The notes beneath the pieces are model-generated. The model was not told the origin of the DNA. It worked only from the letters and a program-made list of their open reading frames with translations, and made no database searches. The position numbers and the translations under genes are program-made. DNA of 56,422 nucleotides from assembly GCA_947471365.1 (NCBI GenBank), contig CANIWQ010000006.1, forward strand, positions 1-56,422. The letters run 5' to 3'. Below are positions 36,607-42,941 of this stretch, in pieces. Position 1 is the first letter of the stretch. Each line of letters opens with the position of its first letter. Source of the DNA: Gemmatimonadota bacterium (GTDB taxonomy: Bacteria > Gemmatimonadota > Gemmatimonadetes > Gemmatimonadales > Gemmatimonadaceae).

Positions 36607-37073
36607 CCCGCGCGACGCTCGAGGAGCTGCACGTCGTGGCCCGCGTGGGCGGCGAACGATTCGCCTTCGCCGTGGCCGACGTCGAAGAAGTGATCGATGC
36701 ACCGTTGCTCGAATGGGTGCCCAGTGCACCACTCGGCGTGGCGGGGCAACTGCGCCACCGTCAGCAGACGCTCAGTGCGTTCGACGGCGCGTGGGCGTTT
36801 GGCCTGCCGGTGGGTCGCGTGGGAGGCACCGCGCTCGTGTTGCGCGCGGGTGACGCGCGCACCGTGCTGATGGTCGATGATGTGGAGGATCTGGCCGTGC
36901 TCGACGTGCGCACCGTGCGGCCCGTTCCAGCGGGTGCGGATGTGGACGGCGTGCTGGCGGGCGTATGCATTGGCGCACGCGCGGACGGTGGCTTGGTGAA
37001 CTTGGTGCGGGTGGGCGCGCTGCTCGGCAGAACGGCCGAAAGGGCGCCGCCGCGAGAGGAGAACAGCGAATGA
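36603..37073 (+). CDS. cheW: CheW-like protein (second of three), divergent
   Basis: A 156-residue CheW-domain protein. LHVVARVGGERFAFAVADVEEVIDAPLLEWVPSAPLGVAGQLRHRQQTLSAFDGAWAFGL follows the CheW pattern, but the normally conserved GxxNxRGxxxPVxDL segment is replaced by VAGQLRHRQQTLSAFDGAWAFG, so the receptor/kinase-binding surface may differ. ATG overlaps the cheB stop by 4 nt and the gene ends 4 nt into the third cheW. Confidence 0.82.
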   Translation: MTRATLEELHVVARVGGERFAFAVADVEEVIDAPLLEWVPSAPLGVAGQLRHRQQTLSAFDGAWAFGLPVGRVGGTALVLRAGDARTVLMVDDVEDLAVLDVRTVRPVPAGADVDGVLAGVCIGARADGGLVNLVRVGALLGRTAERAPPREENSE

Positions 37074-37579
37074 CCGGCTCCACCTCCGCCGCGAGCGGCG
37101 CTCGATTGCAACTCGTCACCTTTCGGGTGGGCGATGATCGGTTTGCGGCCGACATCGTCGCGGTAGAACGCGTGCTGCGGTTTACCGCGCCGCGTCCCAT
37201 TCCCAATGTGCCGACTTGGCTCGAGGGTGTGATTGACTACGGGGGACGGCTGGTGCCGGTCATCGACCTGCGCAACCGGTTTGAGCTCGCTGCGGCGCCG
37301 TCGCGTGCGGGGGCGCGCATTCTCGTGGTCAGTGCGGGCGCTGACTGGATTGGCGCGATCGTGGATGCGGTGGACGAAGTCATTGTGGTGCCGGTGGAGC
37401 AACTCGTGCCCCCGCCGGCGTTGTTCCGCGGGTTGGCAAAACCGTATCTCAAGGCGCTCGTCCGTCGCGGCAAGGATGGCGAGGAATCGCTGGTGGTGCT
37501 CGATGTGGCGCATCTGCTCACATCGCGCGAACGATTGGTACTCGAACAGGCAGTTGCTGGAGCGACGGACCATGTCTGA
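37070..37579 (+). CDS. cheW: CheW coupling protein (third of three)
   Basis: A 169-residue CheW. It has the canonical core LQLVTFRVGDDRFAADIVAVERVLRF, PNVPTWLEGVIDYGGRLVPVIDLRNRF and ILVVSAGADWIGAIVDAVDEVIVVP. It is closer to consensus than the second copy. Together with the first copy this would allow distinct receptor arrays or mixed coupling rings. AGAGGAGAAC precedes the ATG. Overlaps the following TPR gene by 8 nt. Confidence 0.88.
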   Translation: MTGSTSAASGARLQLVTFRVGDDRFAADIVAVERVLRFTAPRPIPNVPTWLEGVIDYGGRLVPVIDLRNRFELAAAPSRAGARILVVSAGADWIGAIVDAVDEVIVVPVEQLVPPPALFRGLAKPYLKALVRRGKDGEESLVVLDVAHLLTSRERLVLEQAVAGATDHV

Positions 37580-38435
37580 CGACACCCTGCGCGCGCTGCG
37601 CGCTCAGTATTCGGAACTCGAACGTCGGCTCGACGCGGGGTTGGCCGACGCGGAGCGCGCGGCGGTGAGGGCCGAGATCATCGCGCTGTTTCGCACGGCG
37701 GAACAGCAGGCCACGGAACTGGCCGCGCTCAAAGAAGACGTCAAACAACTCGTCGACAAGTGGAAAGCCGGGGAAGGCGCCGCCAAGGCGTCGATGGCGC
37801 CGCAGTTCGCCGGCGAGCGCCCCGTGGTGCACGCCGATCACTTGGGCGCGTCCACCTTTGCCGAAAAAGGATGGAGCTTATTGTCCCTCGGCGATTATGA
37901 TGGCGCCGAGGCCGCGCTCCTGAAGGCGCTCGAGCTGTCGCCCGGGGATGTGCAGAGCACCGCGCTCCTTGGTTGGGCGCAGATGCTCAACGAGAAACTC
38001 GACGACGCGATGATGAGCTTTCAGGTCGTGCTCATGAAGGAGCCGATGAATGCGCTGGCGCGTATAAATGTGGGCTTCATCTGTTTCAAAAAGCACATCT
38101 TTGGTGAGGCGATTGAACATTTATCGAAAGCCATTCGGCTCGATAACGACAAAAAGGCGACGCTGTACGCGCATTTCTACCTCGGACTCGTGTACCTCGA
38201 GCGCGAGATGTATGAAGACGCCGAGAATTTCTTCTTGAAGACGCTCGTCCTCGGTCCGAATCTCATTGAGGCGTACTACGAGCTCGGGCGGTCGTACTGG
38301 TTCAATGGCCAACAGGACGACGCCAAGGAGACGTGGCGGAAGGGACATGCGGCCAACCGGTTCAACCCGTGGGGCAAACGGTGCGAAGAGCTGCTGCAGG
38401 CGGTGGAGGCCGGCGGGGCGCCGACGCGGCCGTGA
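37572..38435 (+). CDS. coiled-coil and TPR protein
   Basis: A 287-residue protein with an N-terminal coiled coil (about 5-65; QYSELERRLDAGLADAERAAVRAEIIALFRTAEQQATELAALKEDVKQLVDKW) and about five TPR units (about 95-280; STFAEKGWSLLSLGDYDGAEAALLKALELSPGD and following). No signal peptide. Fourth TPR-containing product of the operon, so a protein-protein scaffold is likely; partner unknown. Its stop overlaps the next GTG. Confidence 0.82.
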   Translation: MSDDTLRALRAQYSELERRLDAGLADAERAAVRAEIIALFRTAEQQATELAALKEDVKQLVDKWKAGEGAAKASMAPQFAGERPVVHADHLGASTFAEKGWSLLSLGDYDGAEAALLKALELSPGDVQSTALLGWAQMLNEKLDDAMMSFQVVLMKEPMNALARINVGFICFKKHIFGEAIEHLSKAIRLDNDKKATLYAHFYLGLVYLEREMYEDAENFFLKTLVLGPNLIEAYYELGRSYWFNGQQDDAKETWRKGHAANRFNPWGKRCEELLQAVEAGGAPTRP

Positions 38436-39508
38436 CCGGCGCGCGCCTGCAGGGCATGCGCGGCGCGCGCACCAGGTGCGTGCATTGGGTGGCGACTGTT
38501 GCGCTTGGTGCATGGTGCGGCGCCAGCAGCACGCCGGTGCTTGCTCAGCGCGTCATCCCGCCCTCGGACGCCCTGCAGATCACGGGCGGTCGATTTTCGG
38601 TGATCGCGCTCCCCGGCGATCGGCGGCTCGCGCAGTCGATCCTGACCGAGGCGCTCGCCCACGATAGCTTTCCGGGTTTGGTGCGTCCGCGCGCGCGCGT
38701 GGTCATTGCGATCGCGCCTGACACCCGTCGGTTTCGCGAGTGGGCCGGCACGGGCGCGCCCGAGTGGGGCGCCGCCATCGCCTTTCCGGTACAGCAACAG
38801 ATTGTGATGCAGGGGCATCGCGCGCCCTCCACGGCCGGTGATCCCCGCGTCACGCTCCGCCACGAACTGGCCCACTTGGCACTCCACGAGGCCATGGGCG
38901 CCCGCCCATCCCGGTGGTTCGACGAAGGGTATGCCTCGTTTGCCGCCGGCGAATGGGGGCGCGACGAGATGTTGGCCACCAACATCGCCTTGCTCATTCG
39001 CCGGTTTCCTGGGCTCGACGAACTCGACCCGATGTTTGAGGGGGGAGGGTCGCGCGCTGCGCAGGGGTACGCCCTCTCGCAGCGTGCGGTGGCGGAGCTC
39101 GCGGCGCTCGACGCACAGCGTGGGTTGGCCCTGTTTTTCGAGTATTGGCGCACAACGGAGTCGTTTGATCAAGCCGTTCGGAGAGCCTACGGTGTGACCG
39201 AGGCCGGATTCGAGCAACGCTGGAAGTCCAATACCCGTAGTAGGTTCGGCGCTTTGGCCCTCATGGCCGATGTGACGTTCGGCACGCTATTAATGTTGAT
39301 GGTGTTGGGTCCGCTCTGGTGGATGCGGCGGAAGCGGGATCGGCGTCGTTTCCTGGCGATGCAGGCGGCGGATGCGCTTCAGGACCGTCGGGAGCGGGAG
39401 AGTGCGCTGGAGGCTTTGCTCGGCCTGACGGGGGGAGTAACCGCATCAGAACCGCCGCTTCTTGGGGGAGGGGAACGTCCCCCGACGGATGAGGATAAGA
39501 TTAAGTGA
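38432..39508 (+). CDS. secreted/membrane-anchored zinc metallopeptidase (peptidase MA-like)
   Basis: A protein of up to 358 residues. A hydrophobic signal region (VHWVATVALGAWCGASSTPVLA, residues about 18-39) precedes a peptidase domain with HELAH (144-148) and a downstream Glu in RWFDEGYASFAAGE (161-174), the HExxH...E gluzincin layout. A transmembrane helix (about 273-297; FGALALMADVTFGTLLMLMVLGPLWW) near the C-terminus is followed by a basic cytoplasmic tail. Substrate unknown. GTG 38432 is the coupled start; ATG 38456 gives a more typical signal peptide. It closes the 26-gene run; no clear terminator follows. Confidence 0.8.
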   Translation: MTGARLQGMRGARTRCVHWVATVALGAWCGASSTPVLAQRVIPPSDALQITGGRFSVIALPGDRRLAQSILTEALAHDSFPGLVRPRARVVIAIAPDTRRFREWAGTGAPEWGAAIAFPVQQQIVMQGHRAPSTAGDPRVTLRHELAHLALHEAMGARPSRWFDEGYASFAAGEWGRDEMLATNIALLIRRFPGLDELDPMFEGGGSRAAQGYALSQRAVAELAALDAQRGLALFFEYWRTTESFDQAVRRAYGVTEAGFEQRWKSNTRSRFGALALMADVTFGTLLMLMVLGPLWWMRRKRDRRRFLAMQAADALQDRRERESALEALLGLTGGVTASEPPLLGGGERPPTDEDKIK

Positions 39509-39530
39509 CGGTAAACTGTGCTCCGCTTGC

Positions 39531-39559
39531 TTGACTACACCTATAAAGAGGCGTAAACT
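39531..39559 (+). promoter_or_regulatory. sigma70-like promoter before the small membrane gene and tRNA-Val
   Basis: TTGACT (39531-39536) and TAAACT (39554-39559) with an ideal 17-bp spacer. The predicted RNA start, near 39566, is 3 nt before the ATG at 39569. A diverged copy of the -10 area (TAAACTGTGCTCC at 39512, compared with TAAACTCCGCTCC at 39554) stands 42 bp upstream. The promoter may serve both the small gene and the tRNA. Confidence 0.75.
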
Positions 39560-39568
39560 CCGCTCCCT

Positions 39569-39739
39569 ATGGCAGATACGAAAATTTCAGGAAGAAACAC
39601 GCCCGGGCTCAAGTGGGGGATCGCGGTCGTCGTGCTCGCGGCCGGGTATGCCGACCTCGCACGCGGCGGTGTGACCCTCGCTCCGATTCTTTTGGTTATC
39701 GGGTATGCGGTCTTGATTCCCGTGGCCATCTTATCGTAG
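39569..39739 (+). CDS. 56-residue small membrane protein, unknown function
   Basis: ATG to TAG, 57 codons. The first 15 residues are polar (MADTKISGRNTPGLK), then two hydrophobic helices (WGIAVVVLAAGYADLA and LAPILLVIGYAVLIPVAIL) with a short turn containing RGG. No Shine-Dalgarno is present; the promoter -10 box ends 9 nt before the ATG. The strong promoter and membrane pattern argue that it is real. It ends 6 nt before tRNA-Val, so the tRNA would be cut from the same transcript. Confidence 0.72.
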   Translation: MADTKISGRNTPGLKWGIAVVVLAAGYADLARGGVTLAPILLVIGYAVLIPVAILS

Positions 39740-39745
39740 CAGCTC

Positions 39746-39819
39746 GGGCGAATAGCTCAGCTGGTTAGAGCACCTGCCTTACACGCAGGGTGTCGGGGGT
39801 TCGAATCCCTCTTCGCCCA
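39746..39819 (+). tRNA. tRNA-Val (anticodon UAC)
   Basis: A full cloverleaf is visible: acceptor GGGCGAA pairs with TTCGCCC, D arm GCTC/GAGC, anticodon stem CCTGC/GCAGG with loop CTTACAC (anticodon TAC), and T arm GGGGG TTCGAAT CCCTC. The discriminator is A at 39819; the 3' CCA is not encoded. Confidence 0.97.
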
Positions 39820-39892
39820 TTTGGAAAGCCCCGGCGGAGTTGCCGCCGGAACAGAAGAGTTGGTCGTTCACTGCACTGGAGGAACACCCGTG

Positions 39893-41620
39893 ATGGATCG
39901 GACACCGCGCGCGCTGGCGACGATGGCAGTGGTGCTGTACGGCACTTTTGGTGCGTCGCTGGACGCGCATGGCCAGGCTCCGCGCTCTATGAACCCGAAC
40001 GCCCCGAAGCTTGTGGTGGTGACGTTCAAGAGCAGCGACAAGAAGCTTGGACCAGACGCGGCTGAAGCAGTCCGCGACAAAATCTCTGGTGATGTGTCAT
40101 ACCGTTCCTTGTACGTCGTCCCCAAGAACGACATCAACGCCACGCTCGAGGCCTCTGGCTACTCGACGACCGACGCGCTCAGCTCGTCGGACGCCAACCT
40201 GCTCTCCAAGCAGCTGCGCGGCGATGAGTACATCGAAGGCGTCGTGACCAAGACGGCGACCGGTTTCACGATGGAAGCGTGGATCGTGCTGACGCGCGAT
40301 CAGTCGCTCGTGCAGCCCCTCGGCGGTTTTGATGCCGGGAAGCTCGACCAAGTGGCCGATAAAGTCAGCCGTGCCTATCAGGACGTGCACAACAAGACAT
40401 ACGACAACGAAAAGCGTTGCCGTGCGCTCTCGCGCGAAGGCAAGACGGCCGACGCCCTCAAGGAAGCGGAGTCGGGACTGAAGGCCTTCCCGAAGTCCAC
40501 CTGGCTGCGCTACTGCCAGCTGCAGATTGCCAAGGAAAAGAAGACTCCCGCAGCCGACCTCCTCAAAACGGTCGAAGAAATCCGCGCCAATGATCCGAAG
40601 AGCCGCATCGCGCTGCGCGAAGCGGTTGGCATCTACGACGAACTCAGCAAGACCGACGAAAAGGACGAGAAGGGCTTCCGCACCAAGAAGATTGAAGTGT
40701 TGATGGCGCTCCGTGAGGCCGACCCGACCAACGCCACGCTCATCACGCAGATCGGCAACGAACTCGCCGCGAGCGGCAAGCTCGACGTGGCGCTGCCGAT
40801 GGTGGAAAAGGCCGTCGTCGAAAACGCCGGCGACATCAACCTGATCAAGCTCTACTTCGCGATCTTGGGTGCGACGAACAACGTCAAGAAGATGCAGTCC
40901 ATTGGTGAAGATCTGGCCAAGATGGACACGTCGGTGGTGGATGGCGGCTTCCTCGATAAGATGGTTGGCGCCTACGCGGTGGACAGCAACTACGCCAAGG
41001 CGCTGGAGTGGGCCTCGAAGGCGACGGCCAAGTTCCCAGCGGTGGCCTCGAACTGGATGGCGCGTAGTCAGATCGAAAAGAAGCTCGGGCAGGGCGGACC
41101 GTCGATGCAGTCGCTGCGTCGCGCGTACCAGGCCGACCCCAAGGCCGTGGCGAGTGCGCACGTGCAGTTCGCCGACGCATTCCTCGCGGCTGGACAGATG
41201 GACTCGGCGCTCGTCGAAGTGCGTGCCTCCAAGGCCGCGAACGAAGACAAAGCGATGACCGGCGGTATGGCGGTCAAGCTGGGCGATGCCCTCCGCAAGA
41301 CGGCCAAAACGCCGGAAGAGTGGATGAACGCCTACAACGTCTTGGCCTTTGCTGACTCGATTGCCCCTGCCAACGTGAAGCCGCAGGCGAAGTTCCTGCT
41401 CGGCCTCGCCGCGTATCAGCTCGCGGCGCCGTTGATTCAGGACAACCAGACCAAGAAGTCGTGCGAACAGGCCAAGAAGGCGGCCGCGTTCCTCCTCGAA
41501 GCGCAGATCAATCTGCCCGCGGGCGGTGCGTTTGCGCCGGACGCGACCAAGCAGTTGCTGGGCGCCGTCACGCAGTATTCGCCGGCCTCGGACTCGCACG
41601 TCAAGGCGTTCTGTAAGTAA
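39893..41620 (+). CDS. secreted TPR-type protein with TolB-like N-terminal domain
   Basis: A 575-residue exported protein. A signal peptide (about 1-28, ending near DAHGQA) is followed by a domain (about 38-135) with alternating strands, PKLVVVTFKSSDKKLGPDAAEAVRDKISG and YVVPKNDINATLEASGYSTTDALS, resembling the N-terminal domain of TolB-like envelope proteins. The rest (about 140-560) is a long helical, TPR-like array. GGAGG lies 10 nt before ATG 39893; GTG 39890 is also possible. Function unknown; probably periplasmic or outer-membrane associated. A terminator-like hairpin follows, then the dcw cluster. Confidence 0.75.
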   Translation: MDRTPRALATMAVVLYGTFGASLDAHGQAPRSMNPNAPKLVVVTFKSSDKKLGPDAAEAVRDKISGDVSYRSLYVVPKNDINATLEASGYSTTDALSSSDANLLSKQLRGDEYIEGVVTKTATGFTMEAWIVLTRDQSLVQPLGGFDAGKLDQVADKVSRAYQDVHNKTYDNEKRCRALSREGKTADALKEAESGLKAFPKSTWLRYCQLQIAKEKKTPAADLLKTVEEIRANDPKSRIALREAVGIYDELSKTDEKDEKGFRTKKIEVLMALREADPTNATLITQIGNELAASGKLDVALPMVEKAVVENAGDINLIKLYFAILGATNNVKKMQSIGEDLAKMDTSVVDGGFLDKMVGAYAVDSNYAKALEWASKATAKFPAVASNWMARSQIEKKLGQGGPSMQSLRRAYQADPKAVASAHVQFADAFLAAGQMDSALVEVRASKAANEDKAMTGGMAVKLGDALRKTAKTPEEWMNAYNVLAFADSIAPANVKPQAKFLLGLAAYQLAAPLIQDNQTKKSCEQAKKAAAFLLEAQINLPAGGAFAPDATKQLLGAVTQYSPASDSHVKAFCK

Positions 41621-41637
41621 CGGCCTTCGGCATTTTC

Positions 41638-41675
41638 GACGCCCGCCGGCCGTGCGCCGGCGGGCGTCGTCGTTT
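41638..41675 (+). terminator. terminator-like hairpin after the secreted TPR gene
   Basis: GACGCCCGCCGGC (41638-41650) and GCCGGCGGGCGTC (41656-41668) form a perfect 13-bp stem with a 5-nt loop, followed by GTCGTTTA. The T tract is poor, but the stem is very strong. Confidence 0.7.
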
Positions 41676-41682
41676 AACTCAC

Positions 41683-41688
41683 TATCTT
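41683..41688 (+). promoter_or_regulatory. candidate -10 box at the start of the dcw cluster
   Basis: TATCTT ends 6 nt before the GTG of rsmH in a pyrimidine-rich stretch with no Shine-Dalgarno. RNA would begin at the start codon. No -35 match is seen because the preceding terminator stem occupies that place. Confidence 0.35.
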
Positions 41689-41694
41689 TCTTTC

Positions 41695-42654
41695 GTGACG
41701 GACTCCACACGATTTGATTCGCCCTACCACGCCCCGGTGATGGTCGCCGAGGTGCTGGCGTTGCTCGCGCCCTGCACGCGGGTGGTGGACGGGACGCTCG
41801 GCGGCGGCGGTCATACGCTCGCGCTGCTCGAAGCGGGGAAGTCGGTGATCGGCGTAGATCGCGACCCCAACGCGCAGGCCGCGGCGGGCGAGCGGTTAGC
41901 CGCGTTCCGAGAGAGCGGTCGGTTCACGCTCGTGCCAGCGACGTTTGCGGAGTTTGCTGAGTCAGCGGCGCAGCACGGGGCGTTTGATGGTGTGCTGCTC
42001 GACCTGGGGGTGTCGTCGCACCAGTTTGATGACGGTGCTCGCGGGTTCTCGTTTCGTGAAGGCGCGCCGCTCGACATGCGGATGAGTTACGGGCCCGGCG
42101 CCGGCGCTTCGATGATGACGGCGCGCGACGTGCTGAACGAATCGGACGAAGACGAGCTCGTACGGATCTTCCGCGACTATGGCGACGAGCCCAAGGCGCG
42201 ACGGCTGGCGCACGAGTTGGTGCGGCGACGCGGAAACCGGCTGTTTGAGACGAGCGACGACTTTGTGGGGGCGATTCGTGCGGTGTTGGGGCCGCGGTCG
42301 GGACCCTCAGAATTCGCGCGACTGTTTCAGGCGCTTCGCATTGCGGTGAACGACGAGTTGGGTGAGTTGGCGCGGGCGCTCGCGGCCTTCCGTGACGGAT
42401 TGGCCCCCGGCGGCGTCTTTGCAGTAATCAGCTACCACTCGGGAGAGGACCGGCTCGTGAAGCACGCCTTTCGCGAGTGGAGCCTGTCGTGCGTGTGTCC
42501 GCCCAAACAATTCATGTGCACGTGCCGCGGGAAGGCTCTCGGGGAGGTGCTCACGAGGAAAGCCGTGAACGCCACTGCCGAAGAGACCGCGCGCAACTCG
42601 CGCGCTCGCAGCGCCCATCTGCGCGCCTGGCAAAAGGCCCGCGCGGAGGACTGA
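41695..42654 (+). CDS. rsmH: 16S rRNA (cytosine1402-N4)-methyltransferase RsmH (MraW)
   Basis: A 319-residue methyltransferase acting on C1402 of 16S rRNA. Landmarks: YHAPVMVAEVLALL, the SAM loop DGTLGGGGHT (32-41), LLDLGVSSHQFDDGARGFSFR, LDMRM, FQALRIAVNDELGEL and SYHSGEDRLVKHAFR. It is the usual second gene of the dcw cluster; mraZ, normally first, is missing here and a tRNA/secreted-protein region precedes it. GTG start without a ribosome site; see the -10 candidate. GGAGG at its end serves the next gene. Confidence 0.96.
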   Translation: MTDSTRFDSPYHAPVMVAEVLALLAPCTRVVDGTLGGGGHTLALLEAGKSVIGVDRDPNAQAAAGERLAAFRESGRFTLVPATFAEFAESAAQHGAFDGVLLDLGVSSHQFDDGARGFSFREGAPLDMRMSYGPGAGASMMTARDVLNESDEDELVRIFRDYGDEPKARRLAHELVRRRGNRLFETSDDFVGAIRAVLGPRSGPSEFARLFQALRIAVNDELGELARALAAFRDGLAPGGVFAVISYHSGEDRLVKHAFREWSLSCVCPPKQFMCTCRGKALGEVLTRKAVNATAEETARNSRARSAHLRAWQKARAED

Positions 42655-42656
42655 CC

Positions 42657-42941
42657 GTGCGCGGGCGTTCGAGTCTCGCGCTGGTACTCACGGGTTTCGT
42701 TCTGATGACGACAGGCGTCATCTATAGACGGAGCTACGGTACGCTCCAAGGCAGAAAACAGAGCCAACTCGCGGCGCGGCGCGCTACGCTTGAAGCGGAG
42801 CGCGCCAAGCTCGACGGCGACATCCGGGACGCGGCGAGCGGCGCGCGGCTGGCCAAGATCGCCCAGGAGCGGTTGAATATGCGCATTCCCAGCGACAGTC
42901 AGGTGTTTGTGGTGCCGCGCCCGGCCCGAAAGGCGCCGTAG
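42657..42941 (+). CDS. ftsL: FtsL-like divisome protein
   Basis: A 94-residue bitopic protein: a short basic N-terminus, one membrane helix (about 6-24; SLALVLTGFVLMTTGVIY) and a coiled coil (about 35-75; RRATLEAERAKLDGDIRDAASGARLAKIAQERLNMRIPSDSQVFVVP). The size, topology and place between rsmH and ftsI identify it as FtsL even though FtsL sequences diverge strongly. It would form a complex with FtsB and FtsQ and activate FtsWI. GTG start with GGAGG 7 nt upstream; an earlier in-frame extension overlaps rsmH. Confidence 0.85.
   Translation: MRGRSSLALVLTGFVLMTTGVIYRRSYGTLQGRKQSQLAARRATLEAERAKLDGDIRDAASGARLAKIAQERLNMRIPSDSQVFVVPRPARKAP

Noticed and set aside
39746-39840. tRNA-Val 3' end as an integration (att) site
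   Set aside because: No integrase and no direct repeat of the tRNA 3' end was noticed downstream.
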